Below are positions 36,909 through 46,930 of a stretch of DNA of 54,597 nucleotides, in pieces. A model generated the notes under the pieces. It did not search any database, was not told the origin of the DNA, and saw only the letters and a program-made list of their open reading frames with translations. The DNA comes from Verrucomicrobiota bacterium. GTDB lineage: Bacteria; Verrucomicrobiota; Verrucomicrobiia; JABWAM01. The DNA is taken from NCBI GenBank assembly GCA_013288215.1, contig JABDCI010000008.1, positions 1-54,597 of the forward strand, given 5' to 3'. Every line of letters starts with the position of its first letter. Positions within the stretch are counted from its first letter, which is position 1. The position numbers were made by a program, and so were the translations under genes.

Positions 36909-38951
36909 TCAGGCATCTTTTCCGTCGACATTCGGTATTGTGAAATAAAAAACAGATCCCATGCCAGATTGAGACTCGACCCAGATGCGTCCTCCATGGT
37001 GTTCCACGATTTTTTTGCAAATCGCCAGGCCGATGCCGGTTCCGGGATATTCCTTTTGCGCATGCAGTCTTTGAAAGATCACGAAAATCCGATCGATGTA
37101 TTGCGGATCAATGCCAATGCCGTTGTCCCGGAAGGAAAACAGCCATCCCTCCTGGCGCTTGACCGCAGTAATATGGATACAAGGCTTTCCCTTGCTGCAA
37201 AACTTGATGGCGTTGCTCAGCAAATTCTGAAAAAGCTGCAACATTTCCGTAGGATTGGCCCTGAGGGAGGGAAGAGGATCATGGGTAATCACCGCATGAC
37301 TTTCTTCAATGGCGGAACGCAGATTCCCCAGTGCCTTTCTGAAAACCACCTCGAAATCCAGCGACTCTGAAAAAGGAGCCCCTTTTCCCACGCGGGAGTA
37401 GGCCAGAAGATCGTTAATGAGCTGCTGCATGCGCGTCACGCCGTCGACGATAAACTCGACAAACTCAGTCGCCTCCTTGTCGAGCTTATCCCCGTAACGC
37501 TTCGCCAACAATTGAGTGAAACTTTTCACGATCCGCAAGGGTTCCTGAAGATCGTGCGACGCCACATAGGCAAACTGCTCCAAATCGGCATTGGAACGGA
37601 CCAATTCCTGCGCCTTCCGTTCCAGCGCCTCCGCGGCCTGTTTTTGCATGGTGAGATCGCGCGTCACTTTCGAGAAGCCGAGCAACTGCCCCTTGTCGTC
37701 CTTGATCGCGGTGATGACCACCCCAGCCCAGAACCGCGAACCATCCTTGCGCACCATCCATCCCTCCTCCTCAAAGCGGCCTGTTTCCGAGGCAGTTTTC
37801 AGCTTCTGTTCCAACCGAAACTGCATCGTTTCTTCAGGAAGATAAAAACGGGAAAAATGTTGTCCCAAGATTTCATGGGCCCGATAACCTTGGATACGTT
37901 CTGCACCCGGATTCCAACTGACCACCCGTCCCGTGGGATCCAACATTAAAATGGCATAGTCTTTGATGCTATCCACCAGCAAACGAAACCGTTCTTCGCT
38001 TACCTTGAGTGCCTCCAATGTCTTAACAACCTCTGAAGTCCGTTCCTGGATCCGCGTTTCCAGTTCGGCATAAGCCTTCCGCAACAGCTCATCCGCCCGC
38101 TTTCGTTCAGCCACAGACGCAGAAAGCACCAAAGCTGTCACGGCAATAAAGCTCATAGACGCCTGCAGCAATAAAAGCGTCTCGTTCGGAGAGGGCGTTG
38201 CATAGGGACCAAGTCCATGGCAGGTATTCCAAATAGCCACCACCGCGAGCACAAAAACCGCCATCGCCGTTTCACGCTGACTGAACCGAAACGCTACCCA
38301 GATGAGGAGCGGCACATACCCAAACTCCAAAGGAAACGATCCACTGAAAACAATCTGGCTCACCGTAAACAAGCACAGCAAAAAAAGCATCACTTCAAAC
38401 ACCTGCGCGTAACTCCATCGCCAATGGCGCTTCACTACCCAAAGAATCAACACGGGGGCTACCACCAGATCGCCATTGAGATCGCCCAGCCACCACGTCA
38501 GCCAGATGGAGTAATAATCGTCCCATGGCGCAAAACCACTCAATGCGAGACTGGAAACCCCACAAATAGGACTCACCAGGGTGCTGAGCATTCCGGCCAA
38601 AAAGACAAATTTGAAAACATCTTCGGTCCGGTCAAACGCGTTACGCCCGTTGGCAAACCGGTTCATCAAATACGCGCCCACCACCCCTTCGAGCGTGTTT
38701 CCCGCTGCAATCCCAACCGAACTGACAACCGATCCCGCCGTCGAAATATTCACTAAAAAAGCACCCAGAAAAATGGCTGGCCAGACCCGATAGCCCATCA
38801 ATAGCAAAGCCGTGAGGGCAATTCCTGTAGGCGGCCACACCGGACTTGCGCTGGGGTGGATCACGGCCAGCATCAACCCCATTTTGCCAGCAACAAAGTA
38901 AACGGCCGTCAAGAGTGCAATTGACGGCAAAGTTTTAAACTTTTTACGCAT
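36909..38951 (-). CDS. MASE1-PAS histidine kinase
   Basis: MASE1 membrane region (HPSASPVWPPTGIALTALLLMGYRVWPAIFLGAFLVN), PAS (DSIKDYAILMLDPTGRVVSWNPGAERIQGY), H-box ASHDLQEPLRIV, ATPase. Start set at MRKKFKT within ORF 36909-39251. Confidence 0.9.
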   Translation of the reverse strand: MRKKFKTLPSIALLTAVYFVAGKMGLMLAVIHPSASPVWPPTGIALTALLLMGYRVWPAIFLGAFLVNISTAGSVVSSVGIAAGNTLEGVVGAYLMNRFANGRNAFDRTEDVFKFVFLAGMLSTLVSPICGVSSLALSGFAPWDDYYSIWLTWWLGDLNGDLVVAPVLILWVVKRHWRWSYAQVFEVMLFLLCLFTVSQIVFSGSFPLEFGYVPLLIWVAFRFSQRETAMAVFVLAVVAIWNTCHGLGPYATPSPNETLLLLQASMSFIAVTALVLSASVAERKRADELLRKAYAELETRIQERTSEVVKTLEALKVSEERFRLLVDSIKDYAILMLDPTGRVVSWNPGAERIQGYRAHEILGQHFSRFYLPEETMQFRLEQKLKTASETGRFEEEGWMVRKDGSRFWAGVVITAIKDDKGQLLGFSKVTRDLTMQKQAAEALERKAQELVRSNADLEQFAYVASHDLQEPLRIVKSFTQLLAKRYGDKLDKEATEFVEFIVDGVTRMQQLINDLLAYSRVGKGAPFSESLDFEVVFRKALGNLRSAIEESHAVITHDPLPSLRANPTEMLQLFQNLLSNAIKFCSKGKPCIHITAVKRQEGWLFSFRDNGIGIDPQYIDRIFVIFQRLHAQKEYPGTGIGLAICKKIVEHHGGRIWVESQSGMGSVFYFTIPNVDGKDA

Positions 38952-39200
38952 GAGATTTTCTAGCAAAGAGGATTTCCATATCCCACTCCCTTCCACCCGC
39001 ACAACCCTCCTCGCGAGATAGAATACATCAAGGAAAAAGGCAACCTCCCTTATATACAATTTACAGGATGTTGAAAAAAATACCAATGGCCGCGCGAAAA
39101 ACAGCCCTGACAAAAAATGATTCTTTGTGATCCTTGCTGCTATCCCTTTTTTAAATAATCTGCTAGGTGTTTTTACACACATTGTTTTTCCAAAAAGTAA

Positions 39201-39317
39201 AGGACGGCCGATAAATTTTTTGTAAAAATCGCCATTCGTCACGGTGGACACATCTGGGTCGAATCCACTCTCGGAAAAGGTTCCACATTCTTTTTCTCTT
39301 TACCTATCAAACCATGA
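39201..39317 (+). pseudogene. C-terminal remnant of a histidine kinase
   Basis: Open frame after TAA at 39198 reads [38 protein letters not shown]; its TGA overlaps the next ATG (ATGA). Confidence 0.7.
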
Positions 39318-39760
39318 ATCGAACTCCTCCTCACACTCCCAGCGAAATCCTTCTGATTGAAGACAATCCCGGCGATGTACGTTTGACCCTTGAAGGATTA
39401 AAGAGCGACAAAATCAATATCAATGTCGTGAATGACGGAGCAGAGGCTCTGGTCTACCTCCGAAAAAAAGGAAGTTTTTCCTCCTCACCCCGCCCCGATC
39501 TGATTCTACTCGATCTCAATCTGCCAAAGAAAAACGGCCACGAAGTTCTGACTGAAATCAAAAATGACCCGGATTTGAAACGAATTCCAGTCGTCATCAT
39601 GACCGGCTCCCAAGCACAGGAAGACATCATCAAAAGTTATAAACTTCACGCAAACTGCTATGTCACCAAGCCTGTGGATGTGGACCAGTTTCTAAAGGTG
39701 GTCAAAACCATCCAGGAATTTTGGTTTACCATTGTGAAATTGCCACAAAATGAATCTTGA
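39314..39760 (+). CDS. Rcp1-like single-domain response regulator
   Basis: [23 protein letters not shown]...[24 protein letters not shown]...[19 protein letters not shown]...[16 protein letters not shown]. Confidence 0.93.
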   Translation: MNRTPPHTPSEILLIEDNPGDVRLTLEGLKSDKININVVNDGAEALVYLRKKGSFSSSPRPDLILLDLNLPKKNGHEVLTEIKNDPDLKRIPVVIMTGSQAQEDIIKSYKLHANCYVTKPVDVDQFLKVVKTIQEFWFTIVKLPQNES

Positions 39761-39801
39761 ATAAGAAACCTCGAGAAAATGTCGAAATTGGCAACCCAAA
39801 T

Positions 39802-39865
39802 GACTCCGAATCGGAACCAAATCGTCTTCTGGTTTCAACAAGTGAATTTGTTGAAGACGGCAATA
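39802..39865 (+). repeat. Intergenic repeat, copy 3
   Basis: ACTCCGAATCGGAACCAAATCGTCTTCTGGTTTCAACAAGTGAATTTGTTGAAGACGG. Confidence 0.65.
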
Positions 39866-39892
39866 TGCTAGCTTCGCAGAAGCTGCTCACCA

Positions 39893-40297
39893 TCAGCCAG
39901 TTTTAGTTTGAAAATGCTCTTTCAGAATCCTCTGGATTATCTCGGTGGTTAGGGGTTTAAGTTCGAAACCATTGACGGAGGCTTCTTGCGCTTTTTTTCT
40001 GTCTGCAGGGTTCAATGAAGTTGTGAGCATGATAATAACCGTTTGCGCTTTTTTATTGGGACTTAACTTGGTGTATTTTTCCAAGAATTCCCAACCGCTC
40101 ATGGTGGGCATGTTGATATCCAAAAATATCAGCTCTGTCGTTTGGTTTTCCCGATTTAGATAGTCCAAGGCTTCAGAACCACTTTCGGCAACATGAATAT
40201 GGTGCGCAATGTCCGCTTCCTTGAGTACGATCATGTGATAATAATTGTCATTCTCATTATCATCGATCAGCAGCACGCAATTTAATTTTTCAGGCAT
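39893..40297 (-). CDS. Single-domain response regulator
   Basis: CVLLIDDNENDNYYHMIVLKEAD...LIFLDINMPTMSGWEFLEKY...VIIMLTTSLNPADRKKA. Confidence 0.92.
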   Translation of the reverse strand: MPEKLNCVLLIDDNENDNYYHMIVLKEADIAHHIHVAESGSEALDYLNRENQTTELIFLDINMPTMSGWEFLEKYTKLSPNKKAQTVIIMLTTSLNPADRKKAQEASVNGFELKPLTTEIIQRILKEHFQTKTG

Positions 40298-41837
40298 TTG
40301 CAGCAGTTATTGGAATTGTGAAATAAAATGTACTGCCGTGTCCCAGTTGAGATTCCACCCAGATTTTTCCTCCATGAAAATCGATAATTTTTTTACAGTG
40401 AGCCAGACCTATCCCTGTGCCTTCATAAAGCTTCCTGGAGTGCAGTTTTCTGAAGATTGCAAAAATCCGTTCGTGATAAGCATCCTCAATTCCAATTCCA
40501 TTATCTTTTATTGAGAAAAGCCATTCTTTTTCGCTCGCTCGCGCTGAAACGGTAATGATCACAGGTGTGTCTGGCTTTCGAAATTTAATGGCATTGCTGA
40601 TAAGGTTTTGAAAAACCATTTTTAATTCCGAGAAGCCATTTAGGACCGGCAACGGTTTTATGCGAATTTCAGCCGAACTTTCCTTGATGGACGTGCTCAT
40701 GTTCTCCAAAACTTCTTGCATGAGCGCGTTGCAGTCCATCACGGCAATCCTTTTATCATGCCCCAGAACGGAGTAATCTAGCACTTCCTTGATGAGCGTG
40801 CGCATTCGATCCGCAGCACTGCTGATAATATCAAGATAGTTGTCCCCATCTTGATCCAACTTCCCTTTGTATTGCTTTTGAAGCAACCCCGTGAAATTGG
40901 AGATGGTTCTCAATGGCTCTTGCAAATCGTGTGAAGCAATATAGGCGTATTGCCCCAGCTCCTTGTTGGAGCGAATCAATTGTTCTGTCATTTGATTCAT
41001 GGCAACTGCGACACCTCCGATCTCATCGTCTGAAAACACGGTTGCCCGATCACCGAGGCTTCCTTTTGTAATGTTTTTTGCGGCTCGGCTGATCTCCTTC
41101 AGGCCTCTGGTAATGCTCCGGCTGACGATGATACTCAATGAAAGTCCGGTAATTTCAACCGTCAATGCAACAATGAATAACAGATCTAAAATAAGATGTT
41201 CTAGCCAACGCGATCCCTCCCCCAATGTGTAAGAAAAATTATCTTCAAGCGTTGTAAGATTCTCATTTATAGGATCTATCTCTGCAGTAAAGAGATCCAA
41301 TTTAACTTTAGATGTGGATGCCGACGTGATCTCCTCGTGTAATTTTTCACTAATTGGAATCAATTTTTCTAACAAGGCGTCCCCATCCCCCCAAAAGGCA
41401 AGCGCTTTTTTTAGATAATAAATTTCATGAAATCTTCGTATCAACCTTGTAATTCCGTCAATATCATCAGAGTGGATGCGTCCTTCCAAAAATCCATTGC
41501 GTATGATCTCAAGATTGGGATTTTTTTTTAACAATTCTAATCGGGCTTGATGATCGCCCCACGGCACTCTCATGAATCTATGAAATGCTTGATAAGCAGT
41601 TTCATTATGCGTCCGAGAATATTTCTCCAACTCAAAGACGGCATCCTTTTGTGCTTTGGACCACAAACCTTCGCCTCCCACAAGAGCTCTGAGAGAAGAA
41701 AGAGTATGAATGGAAAACCAAAGCGTGAGTAGCTCCAGAACAACCAATATAGCCATCGCGCCGACGATAAAATAGAGTTTCTTGCTAATGGAGATATCTC
41801 TTAGCCTTGAAAATCCCAGAAAATGGTCCATATGCAA
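40290..41837 (-). CDS. Membrane histidine kinase with HAMP domain
   Basis: TM segments, HAMP-like region, H-box IASHDLQEPLRTISNF, ATPase end GGKIWVESQLGHGSTFYFTIP; overlaps the downstream receiver gene. Confidence 0.92.
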   Translation of the reverse strand: MHMDHFLGFSRLRDISISKKLYFIVGAMAILVVLELLTLWFSIHTLSSLRALVGGEGLWSKAQKDAVFELEKYSRTHNETAYQAFHRFMRVPWGDHQARLELLKKNPNLEIIRNGFLEGRIHSDDIDGITRLIRRFHEIYYLKKALAFWGDGDALLEKLIPISEKLHEEITSASTSKVKLDLFTAEIDPINENLTTLEDNFSYTLGEGSRWLEHLILDLLFIVALTVEITGLSLSIIVSRSITRGLKEISRAAKNITKGSLGDRATVFSDDEIGGVAVAMNQMTEQLIRSNKELGQYAYIASHDLQEPLRTISNFTGLLQKQYKGKLDQDGDNYLDIISSAADRMRTLIKEVLDYSVLGHDKRIAVMDCNALMQEVLENMSTSIKESSAEIRIKPLPVLNGFSELKMVFQNLISNAIKFRKPDTPVIITVSARASEKEWLFSIKDNGIGIEDAYHERIFAIFRKLHSRKLYEGTGIGLAHCKKIIDFHGGKIWVESQLGHGSTFYFTIPITAANA

Positions 41838-41850
41838 ATGTGCTAATTTT

Positions 41851-41956
41851 AGCTTTGCCCCTGTTTATGGTAAAGAGCCGAAGCGCCCCTGGTAACCCTA
41901 ACAAGTGCGAGTTGGAACCAAATCATTTCTTGATTGAGAGAGTTACACTCGCTTAG
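41851..41956 (+). repeat. Intergenic repeat, copy 4 (long form)
   Basis: GCTTTGCCCCTGTTTATGGTAAAGAGCCGAAGCGCCCCTGGTAACCCTAACAAGTGCGAGTTGGAACCAAATCATTTCTTGATTGAG... Confidence 0.75.
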
Positions 41957-42007
41957 GGAATCGCCGAAATAATATGTGCCCCTTCAATGGAGAACTTCCC
42001 TAACGGT

Positions 42008-43138
42008 CTACCGGCCCAAAAAAGGCGGACCGCCCTCATGCGTCGACGTAATGGATTGGGCCACTTCGGGATGGTCCTTTGTGATAGCGAGCAGCCGCTC
42101 TGTTGCCGCTTTCGTGGGCACACGCTTCCCCATGGAGCGAAGGACCGCCCGGTAGCAATCCGCAGCTGTGGCGTATTGATCGGCTTTCTCGAGATTTTGA
42201 CCTGCGACGAAGGCACTGATGCCTGCGAATTCCGAATCCGCATATCCTAACACGATCCCATAATTCCCGGCGTAGCCTCGCGCTACACCCAGAGCCTTAA
42301 GGTACTCGAGCGTCTTTGCCCATTCACCCCGCTCGGCCGCGGCATCGGCCAACCCTTCGAGCTTTGCGACGACGGTTTCGCCCTTAGCGGTCGAAAACTC
42401 TGGCAGATCAAATCGCGTCACCAGACTCGTCGCAAGGATCTGCTCTCGAATCGGCGCAAGTTTGTCCTGCCATGGGCTAGAAGAGATGGCACCGCGGAAA
42501 AGCGTGACGCTGGATGGATCTCCAGCGCGCATCGCTACTTCCATAGAGTTTAACTCTGCGACAAGATTGAAGATCGATTGTTGGGAAGATCCCAAAGATG
42601 AAACAACTCGGCTAAGACGCTCGATCTTCATACGTGCATCCGTGATATCGGAGGGCGACTTGATCGAGGCCACAATCTGGTCAACCTGTTTGATGATTGG
42701 GTCGTCGATCTCCTCGTTGGAAACCAATTTCTGCAACAAAGCCTGCCGTTTCGTTTTTACCAGGTCCGCCGGGAGCCAGGACAGATCCTGATTGAAGGAG
42801 TCACGCTCCATTTCCTGCAACCGTTGCAGCGCTGCTGAAACAGAACCCTGCTCCTCTAGCACCAATATTTGGGACCAGCGCTGAGCGGTTCTGCGAAAGG
42901 CTTGGATGCGCTCGTTCTGAAGGTTCTGGTTTTCGGCGTTCCCTTTTCTGAGTTCGGACATGAGGCCATTGAGGGCGTCGGTGGCTTCACGAACCTCGGC
43001 GCTGGTGTGTGCGGACGCGATCTTCTGTCCGAGATCTTTGAGGCGCTGCTCCGGATCATCCTTCTTTTCGATTTCCTGGGCCGACACGGTCAACGCACAG
43101 AGCAACACCAGTGCAAACAGGAAACGAGGAATCTTCAT
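42008..43138 (-). CDS. Hypothetical secreted protein, helical
   Basis: Start MKIPRFLFALVLLCALTVSAQEI (signal peptide) within ORF 42008-43159; no family recognised. Confidence 0.7.
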   Translation of the reverse strand: MKIPRFLFALVLLCALTVSAQEIEKKDDPEQRLKDLGQKIASAHTSAEVREATDALNGLMSELRKGNAENQNLQNERIQAFRRTAQRWSQILVLEEQGSVSAALQRLQEMERDSFNQDLSWLPADLVKTKRQALLQKLVSNEEIDDPIIKQVDQIVASIKSPSDITDARMKIERLSRVVSSLGSSQQSIFNLVAELNSMEVAMRAGDPSSVTLFRGAISSSPWQDKLAPIREQILATSLVTRFDLPEFSTAKGETVVAKLEGLADAAAERGEWAKTLEYLKALGVARGYAGNYGIVLGYADSEFAGISAFVAGQNLEKADQYATAADCYRAVLRSMGKRVPTKAATERLLAITKDHPEVAQSITSTHEGGPPFLGR

Positions 43139-43242
43139 AGGCGAGATCATTCCTCCCACTCTTTGCTGCGGTCAAGGTCAAAGCCAAAAGGTTGAAATTT
43201 GGTCCTTTGATGTTCATGAGCGACAGCTCTGAGCGTTCCACT

Positions 43243-43310
43243 TAACCCTTACGGTTGCGAGACTGAACCAGATCATTTCTTGGTTGTGGGAAGTGAACTG
43301 TTGAGTTGCG
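43243..43310 (+). repeat. Intergenic repeat, copy 5
   Basis: AACCCTTACGGTTGCGAGACTGAACCAGATCATTTCTTGGTTGTGGGAAGTGAACTGTTGAG. Confidence 0.75.
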
Positions 43311-43439
43311 GATTTTCAGACCGGACGCGGTCAGCGAAAAAACGACGGGCCATCTTTAGGAATCTGATCTTGTTTCCTGAAAATGTTTCCGTTCACATAG
43401 CCGAGCCGCCGGCATCATCATCCGTTTCGCTTTTTTACC

Positions 43440-44840
43440 ATGCTGTTCAACACGGGCGCATTCATCTTTCTTTTTCTTCCGGCGATCCTGCTTATTTTCC
43501 GCTTTCTTGCTTCGCGCCGGTGGATTCGGATGAGCCTCTCGGCTTTGCTTCTGGCTTCGTGCATCTTTTATGCTTGGGCAAATCCGGTCTTTGTCTGGAT
43601 TCCCCTCGTGAGCGGCGCGTTCAATTTTTTTTGGGGCCGAAGGCTCAGAATGTCACCTATCCGGACAAATCTTTACATTGGGCTCGCCTTCAATCTGGGA
43701 CTGCTCGGCTATTGGAAATACGCGAATTTCATCGGCGCCACGCTCCTGCAGGCCGGAGTGATCCACGCGACCTGGGCGAAAGTCATCCTTCCGATCGGGA
43801 TTTCCTTTTACACTTTCAAGGGCATCGCCTATCTGCTGGACACTTACCGTGGGTCAGAGGTTGTGGCGGGATCGGATTCGTTTCTTCATTTCCTCCTCTA
43901 TTTTCTTTTTTTCCCGGACGCGATTGCGGGGCCGATCGTCCGGCACTATCAGTTCCTGCCGCAGCTTTCGTCAGACATCTTTCGTTTTGACAATGAGCAT
44001 TTTTCGCGGGGTTTCGTCCTTTTCAATATTGGCCTATTCAAGAAGCTGGTGATCGCGGACCGGCTCGCCCGATGGGTTCACGATCCTTTTGTGCAGGTGC
44101 ATCAGCTCGCCTTTTTTTCGTCGTGGACGGCGGCCGTGACCTTCGGCCTTCAGCTCTACTTCGACTTTTCCGCTTATTCCGACATGGCGATCGGAATCGC
44201 CCGGATGTTCAACATCGAGCTCCCGATCAATTTCGATTCTCCCTACAAATCGAAAAGCATCATTGAATTCTGGCGGCGCTGGCACATCACGCTCTCCTTT
44301 TTCCTGCGCGACTATCTCTACATCCCCCTTGGCGGAAACCGCCGCGGCACCTCACGACAGGTGATCAACCTATGGACCACCATGCTGATCGGCGGCCTCT
44401 GGCATGGCGCAAACTGGACCTACGTCCTGTGGGGCGCGTGGCATGGGTTGATGATTTCCCTGAATCACCTCTGGGGTCTGCGGGGAAGAGCCTTGCCGGG
44501 ATGGCTGGGTCAAACAGTGACGCTCGCGGGAGTTGTCTTCGGATGGGCGATCTTTCGTTCTGCCTCCCTCACGGACATCGCAAGTTTCGCGCAAGACATG
44601 ACGGGTCTCAAAGGGCTTTACTGCACGTCGACTTCATCCGGCGATCCCTTCCTTCCCCATTTCACGCAGAAAGCATGGCTCATCACCACGGGATCCTTCG
44701 CGCTCTGGGCACCCAACTCCCAGCAAATCACGGCGCGATTCCGGCCGGTCCCCTGGATGATCGCGCTTGTCATCCTGCTCTTCCTGAAAAACTGCCTTTC
44801 CCTCAACTCCATCACGGAATTTCTTTATTACAAATTTTAA
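43440..44840 (+). CDS. MBOAT family O-acyltransferase (AlgI-like)
   Basis: LPIGISFYTFKGIAYLLDTYRG, LFFPDAIAGPIVRH, FDSPYKSKSIIEFWRRWHITLSFFLRDYLYIPLGGNRRGTSRQVINLWTTMLIGGLWHGANWTYVLWGAWHG. Confidence 0.95.
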   Translation: MLFNTGAFIFLFLPAILLIFRFLASRRWIRMSLSALLLASCIFYAWANPVFVWIPLVSGAFNFFWGRRLRMSPIRTNLYIGLAFNLGLLGYWKYANFIGATLLQAGVIHATWAKVILPIGISFYTFKGIAYLLDTYRGSEVVAGSDSFLHFLLYFLFFPDAIAGPIVRHYQFLPQLSSDIFRFDNEHFSRGFVLFNIGLFKKLVIADRLARWVHDPFVQVHQLAFFSSWTAAVTFGLQLYFDFSAYSDMAIGIARMFNIELPINFDSPYKSKSIIEFWRRWHITLSFFLRDYLYIPLGGNRRGTSRQVINLWTTMLIGGLWHGANWTYVLWGAWHGLMISLNHLWGLRGRALPGWLGQTVTLAGVVFGWAIFRSASLTDIASFAQDMTGLKGLYCTSTSSGDPFLPHFTQKAWLITTGSFALWAPNSQQITARFRPVPWMIALVILLFLKNCLSLNSITEFLYYKF

Positions 44841-44844
44841 CTCT

Positions 44845-45927
44845 ATGAGTTCCGATCCAGGCTGGCGAAGGGCTTCGATTATTTTTTCAACAAGCCTCCT
44901 TGCGATGGGGATTTTCCACCTCAGCATGTGGTTCGCCTTCACTCGTCACCTGCTGCGGCCTGAAGTTGGAGATCTGAAAAGGATGGGCTATTTGGTGGGC
45001 CTTGAAGATCACAAACCTAAATTCAACGAGGCGTCCACGGGAGCGGAAGCCGTTTTTGACGCCAGGAGTTTCGAGCCTGATCAGAACTATCCCATTATGA
45101 TGTGGGGTGATTCCTTTATGGGACCCATCGCCTCGACAATCGGCTCACAAACGGGCGCAAGAATTCTCATCTTCAATGCCACAGGCAGCGGCCAGAGCCT
45201 CACGGCACAAATCCGCCGCCTGGCGGATGAAGGCGTATTTCGAAAACACCAAACCAGGATTGTGATGATTGAGCTCGTCGAATTCAATATTCTCGAGGCT
45301 CTTTCCTCAGACAGGACGGCGTGGCCCGACGTGACCTTCGCTGAATATCTCCGTCAGCAAACGATGGGCGATCCGCGCAACAATGTAGAGGAAAAACCCG
45401 TGACCTTCGCCAACAACGGAAACTTCAAAATCCTCACGTACAACTTTTGCTATTTATTTTCACCCAATGCCTTCGGCATGTCCGCCACTTATCGCGTTCC
45501 CATGACGCGCAAATTGTTTTCCTGTTCTTACGGGGATGAGTTGTTGTTTTATAACCTGGACCTTCTGAATGGACTCAATCCCTCCAACCGTCTTCTCGAG
45601 CCCCTGGTCCAAAATTGTCTCGCGCTTGCGGAACGCCTTCGAAAGGAGGGTGTGGCCCTTTATCTTTTACCGTGCCCGGACAAGGCCGACCTTTATTATC
45701 CCTATATCCGAAACCCATTCTATGCAGAAAACAGGCTTCTGGATATTTTATCGGAGCGATTCGACAGAACCGCGGTCAAATTCATTCCAACCAAGAAATT
45801 TTTAAGGACTGTTCTCACAAATGGTCAGGTTGATTTGTATTATGCGGATGACATTCACTGGTCGCCAATCACGCCTCCCCTGGTGATCGAAAAGATTCGC
45901 GGAACCCTTCTTAAAGACCTTAGGTGA
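44845..45927 (+). CDS. SGNH/AlgX-like protein, predicted partner of the MBOAT acyltransferase
   Basis: Single N-terminal TM, MMWGDSFMGP serine motif, C-terminal YYADDIHWSP (DxxH-like); 4 bp behind the MBOAT gene. Confidence 0.7.
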   Translation: MSSDPGWRRASIIFSTSLLAMGIFHLSMWFAFTRHLLRPEVGDLKRMGYLVGLEDHKPKFNEASTGAEAVFDARSFEPDQNYPIMMWGDSFMGPIASTIGSQTGARILIFNATGSGQSLTAQIRRLADEGVFRKHQTRIVMIELVEFNILEALSSDRTAWPDVTFAEYLRQQTMGDPRNNVEEKPVTFANNGNFKILTYNFCYLFSPNAFGMSATYRVPMTRKLFSCSYGDELLFYNLDLLNGLNPSNRLLEPLVQNCLALAERLRKEGVALYLLPCPDKADLYYPYIRNPFYAENRLLDILSERFDRTAVKFIPTKKFLRTVLTNGQVDLYYADDIHWSPITPPLVIEKIRGTLLKDLR

Positions 45928-45960
45928 CAGGCTGCCCAGTAGTTGCTGAGGTTTTAAACG

Positions 45961-46070
45961 GCTTTGCCCCTGTTTATGATGAAGAGCTGAAGAGCCCTGG
46001 TAGCCCTTACGGTTGCGAGATTGAACTAAATCGCCTCTTTGCTGAGGGAAGTCGATTTAATCAAAGAGGC
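45961..46070 (+). repeat. Intergenic repeat, copy 6 (long form)
   Basis: GCTTTGCCCCTGTTTATGATGAAGAGCTGAAGAGCCCTGGTAGCCCTTACGGTTGCGAGATTGAACTAAATCGCCTCTTTGCTGAGGGAAGTCGATTTAATCAAAGAGGC. Confidence 0.85.
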
Positions 46071-46172
46071 TGTTTAGAACATCCAGAGCTCAGACACGCG
46101 GGACCAAAAAATGTTGTAAACCGCGAAACGGAACTTGAGACGCCATCCCGCGTTACCTGCAGCGATTAGGCA

Positions 46173-46625
46173 TCATGGTGGTGGAATCTCCGGCGTCTCC
46201 GCGTGCTCTGACCAGAAAATGCCAAGCAGCTTGATACGCTCTCTAAATGTCTCCCAATCTACCGGCTTGGTGATGTACGAATTCACGCCGAGAGCGTAGG
46301 CTCTCTTAACGTCCTGTTGCAACGAGGAGGACGACATGACCACGACCGGAATCAAACGCTCGTCGCCGGGAGACTCGGAATGCAACCACTCCAGGAAATC
46401 GAAGCCAGAGAATCCGGGCATCTTCAAGTCCAAGAGAATGACGTCGGGCAGCGGATGCTTGTGGCGGTCTGCGTACTCTCCCTCGCCAATCAAATAGCGG
46501 ACAGCCTTTCTGCCATCACCGACATGGACAAGGCGCAAATGTGGGGCACGCTTGAACTCTCGCTCGACCAAGAACACGTCGTTCGGGTTATCTTCCACCA
46601 GTAGAAATGTCGTTGTCGTTGTCAT
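46173..46625 (-). CDS. Rcp1-like single-domain response regulator
   Basis: FLLVEDNPNDVFLVEREFKRA...DVILLDLKMPGFSGFDFLEWL...IPVVVMSSSSLQQDVKRAYALGVNSYITKPVDWETF. Confidence 0.93.
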   Translation of the reverse strand: MTTTTTFLLVEDNPNDVFLVEREFKRAPHLRLVHVGDGRKAVRYLIGEGEYADRHKHPLPDVILLDLKMPGFSGFDFLEWLHSESPGDERLIPVVVMSSSSLQQDVKRAYALGVNSYITKPVDWETFRERIKLLGIFWSEHAETPEIPPP

Positions 46626-46930
46626 ACGCGTGAATGATGCCTAACATTGTTGAGGCAGAAATTTTTCCGAGCGGGCAAGCCGGCTTTCGCGCATTTTTTC
46701 AACAATTCGACACCTGATAGCGTCCCTTAAATTGAGCTTAAGGGATTACCTGATTTTATCGTTTACACTTGCAGTAAAAATTCCCCTTTAAATAATGATC
46801 GAGCATGAATTTTTCTGGCGCAAGGAATATTTCATAGGTGGCAATGGAAAAACTGCAACTTACAAGCAGGTTAAACCAAATTATATGAACCTTTACCTAG
46901 GACCTGCGCAAGTCCTGATGCGCCCTGGAC

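Noticed and set aside
38952-39251. N-terminal extension of the MASE1 kinase ORF
   Set aside because: Low-quality sequence before MRKKFKT; the MASE1 region starts soon after 38951
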